Shown piece by piece: positions 1 through 8,221 of a stretch of 29,122 bases of DNA. The translations under genes and the position numbers were made by a program. Under the pieces are notes generated by a model. That model was not told where the DNA came from and did not search any database. It was given only the letters and a program-made list of their open reading frames with translations. Origin of the DNA: GCA-020343675 sp964462945 (GTDB taxonomy: Bacteria; Planctomycetota; Phycisphaerae; Sedimentisphaerales; Anaerobacaceae); the NCBI GenBank assembly GCA_964462945.1, contig CAYWZW010000066.1, forward strand, positions 1-29,122, read 5' to 3'. How positions within the stretch are numbered: the stretch's first letter is position 1; each line of letters begins with the position of its first letter.

Positions 1-72
1 TTGCATCGGACAAACCACTACTCAATCTTTAGGTTTTGTTAGAGTGCCTTAGTCTGACTTTGTCCATTCTTA

Positions 73-78
73 TATAAT
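73..78 (+). promoter_or_regulatory. Possible -10 box for the nucleotidyltransferase gene
   Basis: A perfect TATAAT lies 21 bp before the start codon at 100. No good -35 hexamer is seen at 16-18 bp upstream, so this is only a weak promoter call based on the -10 box and its position. Confidence 0.3.
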
Positions 79-99
79 CTGCTGAAAAAGGGCCTGACA

Positions 100-369
100 A
101 TGATAACCGAAGCGGACAAAGAAATAATAGTAAACTGTGCGGAAAAATATAACGTTTCCTCCGTCATTTTATTCGGCTCTGCGCTGAGCGAAGGTGACAA
201 AGCCAACGATTTCGACATAGCGGTGAAAGGGATTCAGCCGGAGTTGTTCTTCAAGTTCTACGCTGAGTTATTCAAGCGTTTGTCAAAACCCGTTGACCTT
301 GTTGATCTGTCCAGGAAATCACTTTTCAACGACCTTGTAGAAGAGACCGGGGTAATAATTTATGGGTAG
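100..369 (+). CDS. MNT-type nucleotidyltransferase domain protein (orphan, antitoxin-like)
   Basis: An 89-residue protein consisting of one minimal nucleotidyltransferase domain. The hallmark is seen directly: Gly26-Ser27, then nine residues, then Asp37-x-Asp39 (motif FGSALSEGDKANDFDIAV), the nucleotide- and metal-binding core of the polymerase-beta superfamily. MNT proteins of this size are usually paired with a HepT (HEPN) toxin, and some AMPylate that toxin. Here no HepT gene follows: the next 267 bp carry palindromic repeats and then a PIN-domain gene. The start has an AAGGG Shine-Dalgarno about 7 nt upstream. The gene is more AT-rich than the rest of the window, which suits a mobile toxin-antitoxin remnant. 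The fold is confident; the role as an antitoxin is inference. Confidence 0.8.
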   Translation: MITEADKEIIVNCAEKYNVSSVILFGSALSEGDKANDFDIAVKGIQPELFFKFYAELFKRLSKPVDLVDLSRKSLFNDLVEETGVIIYG

Positions 370-373
370 GCGG

Positions 374-387
374 TAGGATGGGCAACT
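374..387 (+). repeat. Inverted repeat, left copy (REP-like)
   Basis: The 14-mer TAGGATGGGCAACT is the exact reverse complement of 559-572. It is followed by an imperfect palindromic continuation (TCGTTTGCCTATGC), so this copy alone can form a weak hairpin. It lies directly after the stop of the nucleotidyltransferase gene. Confidence 0.6.
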
Positions 388-548
388 CGTTTGCCTATGC
401 GGATCGACCATTATTACGTTTGTCGCCGGGAATAATATGACACAATATCGACGGGCGAAATTCTCTGGTGGTCATTATAAGCACAGGGCATTGAATGACT
501 ATGGCGGAAATTTCGGAGAGGACTTTGCTGGAGAATAACAACATCAGC

Positions 549-572
549 ATGGGCAACCAGTTGCCCATCCTA
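549..572 (-). repeat. Inverted repeat, right copy, with perfect hairpin
   Basis: ATGGGCAAC at 549-557 pairs perfectly with GTTGCCCAT at 560-568, giving a 9-bp stem with a 2-nt loop. Bases 559-572 are the exact reverse complement of 374-387. The pair looks like a REP-type palindromic element, or the two ends of a ~199-bp non-coding insertion. Confidence 0.6.
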
Positions 573-636
573 CAGGACTGCCCCAGATTTGTCCCAACGT
601 GCAACCAGATAAGGTGTTCATATTGGAAATGCCACA

Positions 637-1185
637 ATGGTTATCTATCTTGATGCCAACTTAGCTCAATACTATGCAGATTATGACGATTTTATTTTTG
701 GAGATAGTGCGGCCCCTTCCATCAATGAGCCATTACTGACAGAACTGAAAGCACTCCGTCGAATTCTCGAACTGGAACAATTGGGAGAGGCATGGCATGT
801 TGCTGCCCCTAAGCACTTGATGCAGGAATTGCTATATAAGCCACCAAGTCCCAAGCAGGGAGAGGTCTATTCCATTTTGCTGCGAGCCTGGCAAGAAGTG
901 GGGCAACAAGAAGCCAATCAGACAAGTGAAGAAAACATCGCCGCCATTGAACACTCTCTGTATCCCTTGCGACTCAAGGATAATGACAGACGACACCTGG
1001 CCGAAGCAATCGCAATGAGAGCAGTGTGGTTTCTTACAAACGATAGGAATTTGACAAACCATACGCGCCCCGAGAAGAATAAGAAGGTCATTTCTATGGT
1101 ACAGGGTGTCTATGTTGCCAGACCGTCCGAGTGCATTCCAGAAATATCGAGGCGATTGTTTCTAAGGACTGACCAATTGGATTGA
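637..1185 (+). CDS. PIN-domain protein (putative RNase toxin-like)
   Basis: A 182-residue protein with the layout of a PIN-domain nuclease. The N-terminus MVIYLDANL carries the first acidic residue (Asp6), an acidic position follows in HLMQELL (Glu64), and the C-terminal half has LKDNDRRHLAEAIA (Asp115/Asp117) and WFLTNDRNL (Asp136), the usual position of the last metal-binding Asp. PIN proteins cleave RNA with Mg2+ or Mn2+ and are often toxins of VapBC-type pairs, but this one is longer than a typical VapC (~130 residues) and no small antitoxin gene is seen next to it. The Shine-Dalgarno is weak. It is AT-rich like the gene at 100. It may be a stand-alone PIN protein; the nuclease assignment comes from motifs alone. 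Confidence 0.65.
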   Translation: MVIYLDANLAQYYADYDDFIFGDSAAPSINEPLLTELKALRRILELEQLGEAWHVAAPKHLMQELLYKPPSPKQGEVYSILLRAWQEVGQQEANQTSEENIAAIEHSLYPLRLKDNDRRHLAEAIAMRAVWFLTNDRNLTNHTRPEKNKKVISMVQGVYVARPSECIPEISRRLFLRTDQLD

Positions 1186-1206
1186 GTAGTATGGCGTAAG
1201 TACGGG

Positions 1207-1239
1207 CAGGACAAATCCTGGGACATCATGTCCGTTTTT
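1207..1239 (+). terminator. Possible terminator of the PIN gene
   Basis: Two small adjacent hairpins, CAGGA/TCCTG (1207-1220) and GGACA/TGTCC with a 3-nt loop (1221-1233), are followed by GTTTTT. They lie 22 bp after the PIN gene stop, between convergent genes. Both stems are short, so the call is weak. Confidence 0.4.
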
Positions 1240-1323
1240 CTGTTGAGCTTGTGGGGGCCGCAAATTACGGGGTGGCTGCCTATCTCGTCACCCGCGGTAC
1301 GCACAATGCAAGACAACCATACG

Positions 1324-4218
1324 CTACCCGCTATAGCAATCCGCCAACACCTTAATTGGATGGCTCACTACGCAATCGCTTATATGCTCGATCTGCATTT
1401 TGCAGGCGGCGCATTCGGTGAGGACATTTCTGGTCGGTGATTTTTCCAGGGCCTCTTTTAATCCTGCGGCGATTTGGGAGGAGAGGTCGTAGTTTTTCTT
1501 TTGCATGCCGAACGTTCCGGCCAGGCCGCAGCAGCCGGCTTTGAGGTCGGTGACTCTGGCCCCGCAAAGCTCCTGCAGGAGTCTTATGCTTGCCGTTCCG
1601 TCGGCTATCACGCACAAATGACAGGGCAGATGATAAACAAATTCCTCGTGCATCGGTTTTGTCGCCGGGGCCTTCAGCTTCCCCTGCCTGTGAAGCTCCA
1701 GCAGATAATTCATCAATTCGTAGGTGTTTTCCGCGACGAGCTTTGCATCATTGCCGGCGACAAAATGCCGCAATTCCTGCTTCAGGCACAGCGCAGCGCT
1801 CGGCTCGGAACAGACAATCTTATAGCCCTCCCGGACTGCTTGAGCGAGCTGCCTGACATTGTACGACAGGTCCTTTCTGGCTCGTCCGACGTCGCCGTAC
1901 ATAATTGCCGGCAGCGGTGCGGGCAACTGCTTCGGCAAAATCACGTCAATATCGTTATGCCGCAGAACTTCGAGCACGGCAAAGCCTAATTCGGGGTCGT
2001 TATAGTTCGCGTACGTATCGACGAAATAGGCCACCTTGTCGGTCGGCCTTTCTATCGGGTCATAAGAAGCCAAGTACTTCCGCCCCGCCTTCAGGAACGA
2101 ACGGCGTTTGAACCTGGGCATAGTTCTTCGCTGATCGACGCCGGCGAATTTCTCCAGCAATTTCCTGGAAATCGGCAGCCGCATCACGAGATTCGACAGA
2201 GGCGAAAAAACGCTGCCCAACATGCTCAGGTAGCGATTATGACTCAGTATCCGCTCAGCACGCCGCAGGCCCTTTTGCCTGGCGTACTGGGCTCTGGCCG
2301 CCATCATCAGCGCGGAAATATCGACTCCGGAGGGACACTGAAGCAGGCAGGCCTTGCAGTTCACGCACAAATCCAGAAACTTCCTAAACTCCGCTGACTC
2401 AAAATCCTTCTGCTCCAATTGTCCGGTCGCCCAGAAGTGCAGCACGTTGGCCTTCGCCCGCGAGCTGGCCAATTCCTCACCCATCGCCCGAAACACCGGA
2501 CACATCCGCAAGTCAGAATCCCTGCTCAGGCAAAGCCCGCACCCGTAGCACTGCTCGATTTCCAGGGCCAGCTCATCTTTTTCAAAAAGCAAATCCGTCC
2601 GGACTCTCTCCGGCAGGAGCTTGCGGGCGCGTCTAAGGTTCTTGACCATGACATCCGGGTCGCTGTTAATGATCTTGCCCGGGTTCATCAAGCCGTGGGG
2701 ATCGAATATGTTCTTGATTTTGCACAGCAGCTCGTAGTATTCATCGCCGTACTGCTGCCGCACAAACGCCGCCCTCACCAGGCCATCGGCGTGCTCGCCG
2801 CTGATCGAACCGCCGAGCGACCAGGCAAGCGCAAACACATCATCGGCAATCGCCCGCATCTTCTGGACATCCGCCGGGTCGCTCAGATCGAGGAAAGGCC
2901 GTGAATGCAGCTCGCCGTCGCCGGCGTGACCGAAGAAGGATATTTCAATATCGTACCGCCGCCCAATCTTCTGCAAGCCCGCGATGTAGTCTGCGAGCCG
3001 GCGATAATCGACAGAAACGTCCTCCATGAATTCCGCCGGGTGTTTTCTGCTCCTTTTTCTGTAGAGCAGCGGTCCGGCGTCCTTGCGCGACTTCCACAAT
3101 CGCTTCTGCTTCTCCGGCTCAAGCACCACAGTCCGTCCACTTGCCAGGTGTCCTACCGCGGCATCGGTCCGGTCGATTTTGTCTTTCACCTGCTGCTGTG
3201 TCTGGCCGACGTGCTCGACCAAAAGAACTGCGGCAGCGCCGGCCGGCAAAATGTCGCGGTACTGAGGCAGCGCCTTGAACGCCATATCAATGAGGCCCCT
3301 GTCCATCAGCTCGCACGTCGCGGCGCCGCTATCGACAATGGCCGGCACCGCCCGGGCCATCTTCTCAAGAGAATCGAATTCAAGCTGCAACAGCCCTTTC
3401 ACCGGCGGAACAGCGACCGTCCTGAGCGTGATCCTGGTAAAAATCGCCAAGGTTCCCTCCGAGCCTGCCAGCAACCGGGCCATGTCCATCCGTCCATTGT
3501 GACAAACCCCGGCAATGTTATACCCGCTTCGATTTCGCTTCGATTGCGGCAATGCCCTGCTGATCACCGTCTCCTTGCCGGCGAGGACGGCCAGGCATTC
3601 CTTTGCAATCGAGGCGGCTCTGTCACATTCCGCCCGTTCCGGGTCAAAATCATTTTCGAATTCAACGACGGCGCCGTCGGCCAGAACCGCCTGGATATTG
3701 TCCACGTAGTCGCCTATGTACCCGAACTGGAGCGAATGAGAACCGGTGGAATTATTGGCAACGCACCCCCCTATCACCGCTCGATTGGCACTCGATGGGT
3801 CGGGGCCGATTTTCGTGCCGAACTCGGCGAGACACCGGTTCAAATCGTCAAGCACGACCCCCGGCTCGCACGTGACACGCCGGCCGTTATCATCCACACT
3901 GATGATTCCGTTCATATACCGGGTCATGTCAAAGACGATGCCGGCGCACAACGATTCCCCGGCCAGGCCGCTCCCGGCGCCGCGCGCCGCTACCGGAATT
4001 CCCGCGGCTGTCGCATATCGGACGGCGGCAGCCACGTCACCGGCGTCGCGCGGTGCGACAATACATTGAGGCACAATTCTATAAATGCTTGCGTCGGTGC
4101 TGTAAGCCGCTCGGTGCACGATGTCGGCAAAAACCTCGCCCCGCACAATCTTAGCTAAATCAGCGGCCATTCGCTCCGGGTCCTTGTTCATCGCTTCGTC
4201 CACGTCCTTCTCGATCAC
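1324..4218 (-). CDS. FAD-linked oxidoreductase fused to Fe-S/CCG module (D-lactate/glycolate dehydrogenase-like)
   Basis: A 964-residue two-part enzyme. The N-terminal half is an FAD_binding_4 domain of the GlcD/Dld type (about residues 45-200, with ARGAGSGLAGESL and the GGCVANNSTG segment) and its FAD-oxidase C-terminal domain (to ~535, ending near HGLMNPGKI). The C-terminal half resembles GlcF/LldE: two 4Fe-4S motifs (CYGCGLC...CP near 556 and CVNCKACLLQCP near 616) and a cysteine-rich CCG module near 870 (LPCHLC, GCCGLAG, ECAACKMQIEH). An earlier CCG repeat looks degenerate. Such fusions oxidise 2-hydroxyacids and pass electrons to quinone or another carrier; the substrate cannot be read here. 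Its GTG start overlaps the stop of the ATPase gene (GTGA, 4215-4218), so it is translationally coupled; an in-frame ATG nine codons later is an alternative start. Confidence 0.88.
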   Translation of the reverse strand: MIEKDVDEAMNKDPERMAADLAKIVRGEVFADIVHRAAYSTDASIYRIVPQCIVAPRDAGDVAAAVRYATAAGIPVAARGAGSGLAGESLCAGIVFDMTRYMNGIISVDDNGRRVTCEPGVVLDDLNRCLAEFGTKIGPDPSSANRAVIGGCVANNSTGSHSLQFGYIGDYVDNIQAVLADGAVVEFENDFDPERAECDRAASIAKECLAVLAGKETVISRALPQSKRNRSGYNIAGVCHNGRMDMARLLAGSEGTLAIFTRITLRTVAVPPVKGLLQLEFDSLEKMARAVPAIVDSGAATCELMDRGLIDMAFKALPQYRDILPAGAAAVLLVEHVGQTQQQVKDKIDRTDAAVGHLASGRTVVLEPEKQKRLWKSRKDAGPLLYRKRSRKHPAEFMEDVSVDYRRLADYIAGLQKIGRRYDIEISFFGHAGDGELHSRPFLDLSDPADVQKMRAIADDVFALAWSLGGSISGEHADGLVRAAFVRQQYGDEYYELLCKIKNIFDPHGLMNPGKIINSDPDVMVKNLRRARKLLPERVRTDLLFEKDELALEIEQCYGCGLCLSRDSDLRMCPVFRAMGEELASSRAKANVLHFWATGQLEQKDFESAEFRKFLDLCVNCKACLLQCPSGVDISALMMAARAQYARQKGLRRAERILSHNRYLSMLGSVFSPLSNLVMRLPISRKLLEKFAGVDQRRTMPRFKRRSFLKAGRKYLASYDPIERPTDKVAYFVDTYANYNDPELGFAVLEVLRHNDIDVILPKQLPAPLPAIMYGDVGRARKDLSYNVRQLAQAVREGYKIVCSEPSAALCLKQELRHFVAGNDAKLVAENTYELMNYLLELHRQGKLKAPATKPMHEEFVYHLPCHLCVIADGTASIRLLQELCGARVTDLKAGCCGLAGTFGMQKKNYDLSSQIAAGLKEALEKSPTRNVLTECAACKMQIEHISDCVVSHPIKVLADCYSG

Positions 4219-5072
4219 TGCTCAAAATCACGGGGCAGGAACTGAGCCTGGGAAACGGTTCCGCTCATCCGCAGGACGGCGAGGTCGTCTTCACTGACCT
4301 GCCCGTTGATGAACTGCTGAACGGTGGGATGGGGATGACTGCGAATATGGTCGGCGTCGCCGTCGGCGATGACCTTTCCGTTGTGCAGCATGATGATGCG
4401 ATCCGCCACCTTGTAGGCCATTGTCATATCGTGTGTAACAACGACGGAGGTCACGCCCAGCTCTCTTTGCAGCTTCAAGATCAGCTCGCTGATTACATCG
4501 GAGTAAATAGGATCCAGCCCGGTCGTCGGTTCGTCATATAGAATCACTTCCGGATTCAGCGAGATCGCCCTTGCCAACGCCACTCTCTTGCGCTGCCCGC
4601 CGGAGAGATTCGCCGGAAAGTAATTCTGAAAACCGTCCAGGCCGACCATCGCCAGCTTCGCCTTGACGAGATCTTCGACTTGCGCCCAATCTGGTATCTC
4701 ACAGTGCTGCCGTATGGGAAATATGATGTTCTCGGTAACGCTGAGGCTGTCAAACAGCGCCCCCCCCTGGAAGAGAAAGCCGTAGTGGGTGCGTACCCTG
4801 TTTAACTCGTTCTCGCTGAGATTGTCGATTCGCCGGTTCTTGTAATAGACTTCGCCGGAATTCGGCCTTAGCAGAATGATCAAATGTTTTATGAGGACCG
4901 TCTTACCACATCCGCTGGGCCCGATCACGACGGTCGTCTTGCCCTTCTCGATCGCCAAAGAGACATTGTCCAGGACAACATTAGCCCCGAATCTCTTGGT
5001 CACGTTCTTGAGGACAATCACCGCGTCGTTGCGGCTGCCCTGCCCGTCGTCTTTCTCATTGTCCTGTTTCAC
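4215..5072 (-). CDS. mlaF: ABC transporter ATP-binding protein, MlaF/Ttg2A family
   Basis: A 285-residue ATPase with all ABC motifs: Walker A GPSGCGKT at residues 51-58, the Q-loop region FLFQGGALFDSL, signature LSGGQRKRVALARA, Walker B VILYDEPTTGLD and the switch His in VVVTHD. The sequence FQGGALFDSLSV and the paired MlaE permease mark it as the lipid-transport (Mla/Ttg2/Mkl) type rather than a solute importer. It would power phospholipid or hydrophobic-compound movement at the inner membrane. The start codon at 5072 is GTG, with a GAAGGA sequence about 12 nt upstream. It follows mlaE by 19 bp and overlaps the oxidoreductase gene by 4 bp, so all three are one transcript. No MCE-domain (MlaD) gene follows, which is unusual. 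Confidence 0.88.
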   Translation of the reverse strand: MKQDNEKDDGQGSRNDAVIVLKNVTKRFGANVVLDNVSLAIEKGKTTVVIGPSGCGKTVLIKHLIILLRPNSGEVYYKNRRIDNLSENELNRVRTHYGFLFQGGALFDSLSVTENIIFPIRQHCEIPDWAQVEDLVKAKLAMVGLDGFQNYFPANLSGGQRKRVALARAISLNPEVILYDEPTTGLDPIYSDVISELILKLQRELGVTSVVVTHDMTMAYKVADRIIMLHNGKVIADGDADHIRSHPHPTVQQFINGQVSEDDLAVLRMSGTVSQAQFLPRDFEQ

Positions 5073-5091
5073 TTTGCGCTCTGTTCCTTCA

Positions 5092-5901
5092 TCAAACCAG
5101 ACTCTTGAGCGGCCAAAACGTACTGTAGATTGATTTGAAAATCACCGCCAATGCAAAATCCAACGCCAGTATGGAGATGAAACTGGCCACAAACGCTTCC
5201 GTGCACGCCTGCCCAACACCGCGCGCGCCTTCTTTGCATGTGAAGCCCTTATAGCAGCTTATCGCGGCAAGGGCCACTCCGAAAAAGAAGCCTTTTACGA
5301 CCCCGATGGCCACGTCCCACAGCTCCACGCCCGAGGCACTGAAGCTCCAGTAGGCCCGGCCATTAATCCCAAGGTGAACAACGCTGACGAAATATCCCCC
5401 GATAATACCCATCAAATCTGCAAAGATAATCAGGAACGGCGTGAGCAACAGGCACGCCAGAACGCGCGGCGCAGCCAGATGCCGGATCGGGTCCGTACCC
5501 ATACTTCTGACGGCATCAATTTGTTCGGTCACATTCATCGTTCCCAGCTCCGCGGTCAGCGCTCCCCCGATGCGCCCGGCCAACATGACGGCCGCAAGCA
5601 CTGGTCCTAATTCCTTCACCACCGAAATATTGATCAAAACTCCCAGATGCTCCTCCAGCCCCATACCGGCAAGCTGGTCATACGCCTGAACCGCCAAGGT
5701 CATTCCCACAAACGCGCCGGTGATCATCACGACCGGGACGCTGCGAACACCGATCGTATGCATCTGTGTCCAGATCAGCGGATAGGTACATGGGCTCACG
5801 CAGCTCCGGAAAGACGCCGTCATCGATTGCCAGGCAAACCTGGCGAAACGTCCGATATTGTTCACCCCCCCTATCGTTCTGGCTCCCACGGCTGTAATCA
5901 T
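5092..5901 (-). CDS. mlaE: MlaE-family ABC transporter permease
   Basis: A 269-residue integral membrane protein with the MlaE signature: VVKELGPVLAAVMLAGRIGG followed by ALTAELGTMNVTEQIDA, and about five hydrophobic membrane spans. MlaE permeases form the membrane core of lipid ABC transporters with an MlaF ATPase. I chose the ATG at 5901 over the upstream in-frame start at 5979 for two reasons. A GGGAG Shine-Dalgarno lies 9 nt before it, and a good promoter lies at 5958-5986, which puts the longer start upstream of the transcription start. The length from 5901 also matches the family (~260 residues). It is the first gene of the mlaE-mlaF-oxidoreductase operon. Confidence 0.88.
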   Translation of the reverse strand: MITAVGARTIGGVNNIGRFARFAWQSMTASFRSCVSPCTYPLIWTQMHTIGVRSVPVVMITGAFVGMTLAVQAYDQLAGMGLEEHLGVLINISVVKELGPVLAAVMLAGRIGGALTAELGTMNVTEQIDAVRSMGTDPIRHLAAPRVLACLLLTPFLIIFADLMGIIGGYFVSVVHLGINGRAYWSFSASGVELWDVAIGVVKGFFFGVALAAISCYKGFTCKEGARGVGQACTEAFVASFISILALDFALAVIFKSIYSTFWPLKSLV

Positions 5902-6271
5902 CACAATGCGCTCCCAATACAAACATCCATCAGGATAGGCTCTACCACGGCCGCCCAATAGTAAATGGTCAACAGCCAATCGTCAATCGCCAATTCCACC
6001 CGGAAGAAATGCGTTGGCTCCCGCTCCGGCTTACCCTTGTAACAATAATGCCGAAAAAAATACTATATTCTCATAAAACCGCCGCCCCGATATGTCGATA
6101 ATTTTCAAATAAAATGAAGGCTGTTCACTTATGAGACATTATGAGCTGAGGTTCAGAGTGCGCGTGCAATTATTTGCCTCAGAGGTGCAGTCAATGGAAA
6201 AAAATCGCAGGGGGCTGATCCGTTGAGCAAGTGGATTCCTGTTTTGGTCGTTGAGGCACAGGTCATAAGAA
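5902..6271. other. Divergent intergenic region between mlaE and the kinase operon
   Basis: 370 bp between divergent operons. It holds the mlaE promoter (5958-5986). For the plus strand, TTGTAA (6037-6042) and TACTAT (6061-6066) with an 18-bp spacer are a weak promoter candidate for the kinase operon. A 31-codon frame at 6131-6226 (ATG to TGA) has no visible Shine-Dalgarno or recognisable product and is not called as a gene. I see no riboswitch-like structure. Confidence 0.5.
5958..5986 (-). promoter_or_regulatory. Sigma-70-type promoter of mlaE operon
   Basis: Read on the minus strand, TTGACG (5986-5981), a 17-bp spacer and TACTAT (5963-5958) form a good vegetative promoter. Transcription would start near 5951, leaving a ~50-nt leader with a Shine-Dalgarno before the ATG at 5901. 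Confidence 0.6.
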
Positions 6272-8221
6272 ATGGACATGAAAAGTACAATTAAGAAAGC
6301 TGTCCTGGCGGCCGTATTCGCCACAGTGGTTGCCGGCGTCTTCCTGCTGGTGCACAAGAAGGTTTCACAGGATATCACGCACTGCGGTCTGATCTCCATC
6401 ATGGCCGCGTGTGTCCTCATCTACTTTTACAACAGATGTATGCCCGGAGCCCCGGAGCAACGCCAGCCTGCCAAGGACGCCGGGCTCGAAGTGAAAGAGT
6501 TTCAAGCACGCCACAAGCGCCTTGAAGAGAAGGTGCGGAATCTGACGGCTGAATTGTCGGCCGCCAAGCTGAAACTGGAGACGGAAATCTCAAATCGGCC
6601 GCTGGACCAGAGGGAACTCCAGCAGCGTCTCAAACATCTCAATTGTCTGTACGGGCTGTCCAAGATTGTCAATCGCCAGGAAATACCGTTGGCGCAGATA
6701 TTTCAGGAGACGGTCTATTTGATTCGTGACGCCTACCGGTATCCGAACACGATGTGCGTAAGAATCACGTTCGATGGAATACGGTATGAAACAGACAACT
6801 TCAAGAAAAGTGAATTGAGCCGGCACACGCGGATCAAGGCGCACGCGGAAGACGTGGGCGTCATCGAGGTTTACCATCTGGCGGGAACGCTGAAAAACGG
6901 TGACGAGCTGTTTCTTAAAGAAGAAGATGACTTGTTGAATGCGGTTGCCGAGTGGCTGGGCAGCATCGCAGAACGCAAGAAAGCAGAAGAGAAACTGCAC
7001 CTGTTTTGGAATCTGGTAGAGCGATCCAATGACTGCATTTTCGCCGTGGAGCCCAAATGGGGTCGCTTCCTCAATGTGAACAACCGGGCCTGCGACAGCC
7101 TCGGATACACGCAAAAAGAACTACTCAACATGATGACGATTAAGGACATCGAAGAATCCCTGCCGGACGATGCATCATGGCAAAAACGGGTGGAGCAGCT
7201 CAAGCAGAAGAGTGATATTGTCAAAGAAAGCCGGTATCGGCGAAAGGATGGCACGATGTTCTTCGTCGAGACGAGCTTGAAGCTTTTGAGCCGGGAAAAA
7301 CAGGACTACATCATAGCGATTGCACGGGACATCACGGAGCGCAAGCGGGCGGAAGCCACACTCAAAGCCGCCCAGGAAAAGCTGCTCGAGACCGCTCGCG
7401 AGGTGGGCATGGCTGAGGTGGCAACCGGCGTGCTGCACAACGTGGGCAACGTCCTCAACAGCGTCAGCGTCACGGCCGAATCGATCCAGAAAAGGGTCCG
7501 GAATTCGAAAATCTCCTATCTTGCCGATGTCGTGGGGCTGCTCGACGAGCACGCCAACGAGCTGGGGACATTCATCACTACGGAGGAACGCGGCAAAAAA
7601 CTCCCCGTCTTTTTGGCGAACCTGTCTGCAGAGCTGATCGATGAGCAGGAACGCTGCCTCGAGGCACTGGAGGCCTTGACCAAACACGTCCAGCACGTGG
7701 GCGATATTATCCAGCTTCAGCAGTCGCACAGCAAGGCCAAGGGGCTCATCGAGCCGACCTCGATCGCGGAACTTGTTGAAGACACCCTTCAAATCAACTC
7801 GGAGGCGCTGACGCGAAACAACGTGGAAGTCAGACGCGAGATCGCAAACCTCCCGGCGGTGCTGCTCGACCGCCACAAGGTCCTGCAGATGTTAACGAAT
7901 CTGATCAGCAACGCGATATACGCCTTGGCGAAAAGCGGCCGAGACGACAAGGTTCTCAAGATAGGTGTGGAAGAGCCGAAAGACGGGTACATCCGCATCG
8001 ATGTGTGTGACAACGGTATCGGAATCCCGAAAGAGAATTTGACGCGGATCTTCGAGCACGGCTTTACAACCAAGAAGAAGGGACACGGATTCGGCCTGCA
8101 CAGCACCGCCTTGTCGGCGAACGAGCTGAACGGCTCCATAAGAGTCCACAGCGACGGGCCCGGTAAAGGCGCCGTGTTCACAGTTGAATTACCTTTTAAG
8201 ACACAGGAGGCTACAAAATGA
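6272..8221 (+). CDS. Membrane PAS sensor histidine kinase
   Basis: A 649-residue sensor kinase. Two hydrophobic helices lie at about residues 9-27 and 38-53, then a coiled coil (~65-120), a GAF-like sensor segment (LNCLYGLSKIVNRQ to AEWLGSIAERKKAEEKL, ~125-240), a PAS domain ending in IIAIARDITERKRAE (~240-360), a coiled linker, and the kinase core. The phosphorylated residue is probably His389 in ATGVLHNVGNVLNSV, an H-box variant without the usual HE/RTP. The ATPase part is intact: N box NLISNAIYAL, G1 DNGIGIP, F box IFEHGFTTK, G2 GHGFGLH. It is the first of four co-directional signalling genes and overlaps the next by ATGA. The Shine-Dalgarno at 6272 is weak; an alternative ATG lies two codons later. 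The signal sensed is not readable from sequence. Confidence 0.88.
   Translation: MDMKSTIKKAVLAAVFATVVAGVFLLVHKKVSQDITHCGLISIMAACVLIYFYNRCMPGAPEQRQPAKDAGLEVKEFQARHKRLEEKVRNLTAELSAAKLKLETEISNRPLDQRELQQRLKHLNCLYGLSKIVNRQEIPLAQIFQETVYLIRDAYRYPNTMCVRITFDGIRYETDNFKKSELSRHTRIKAHAEDVGVIEVYHLAGTLKNGDELFLKEEDDLLNAVAEWLGSIAERKKAEEKLHLFWNLVERSNDCIFAVEPKWGRFLNVNNRACDSLGYTQKELLNMMTIKDIEESLPDDASWQKRVEQLKQKSDIVKESRYRRKDGTMFFVETSLKLLSREKQDYIIAIARDITERKRAEATLKAAQEKLLETAREVGMAEVATGVLHNVGNVLNSVSVTAESIQKRVRNSKISYLADVVGLLDEHANELGTFITTEERGKKLPVFLANLSAELIDEQERCLEALEALTKHVQHVGDIIQLQQSHSKAKGLIEPTSIAELVEDTLQINSEALTRNNVEVRREIANLPAVLLDRHKVLQMLTNLISNAIYALAKSGRDDKVLKIGVEEPKDGYIRIDVCDNGIGIPKENLTRIFEHGFTTKKKGHGFGLHSTALSANELNGSIRVHSDGPGKGAVFTVELPFKTQEATK

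Larger units (their letters stand above)
370..636. other. Intergenic stretch bounded by inverted palindromic repeats
   Basis: No convincing gene. A minus-strand 80-codon open frame crosses it but its product has no recognisable features and it runs through the repeats. The stretch holds two inverted copies of a 14-bp sequence (374-387 and 559-572), described separately. Confidence 0.5.

Noticed and set aside
395..637. 80-codon minus-strand open frame
   Set aside because: It spans the inverted palindromes and encodes no recognisable domain.
2905..4158. 417-codon plus-strand open frame
   Set aside because: It lies wholly antisense to the FAD/Fe-S oxidoreductase gene, whose motifs are clear. 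The product has no domain; it is a shadow of GC-rich codons.
5902..5979. Longer mlaE start at 5979
   Set aside because: It would start upstream of the likely promoter -10 box and add 26 residues not typical of MlaE; ATG 5901 has a good Shine-Dalgarno.
6131..6226. 31-codon plus-strand frame before the sensor kinase
   Set aside because: No Shine-Dalgarno or recognisable pattern; could be real but cannot be supported.
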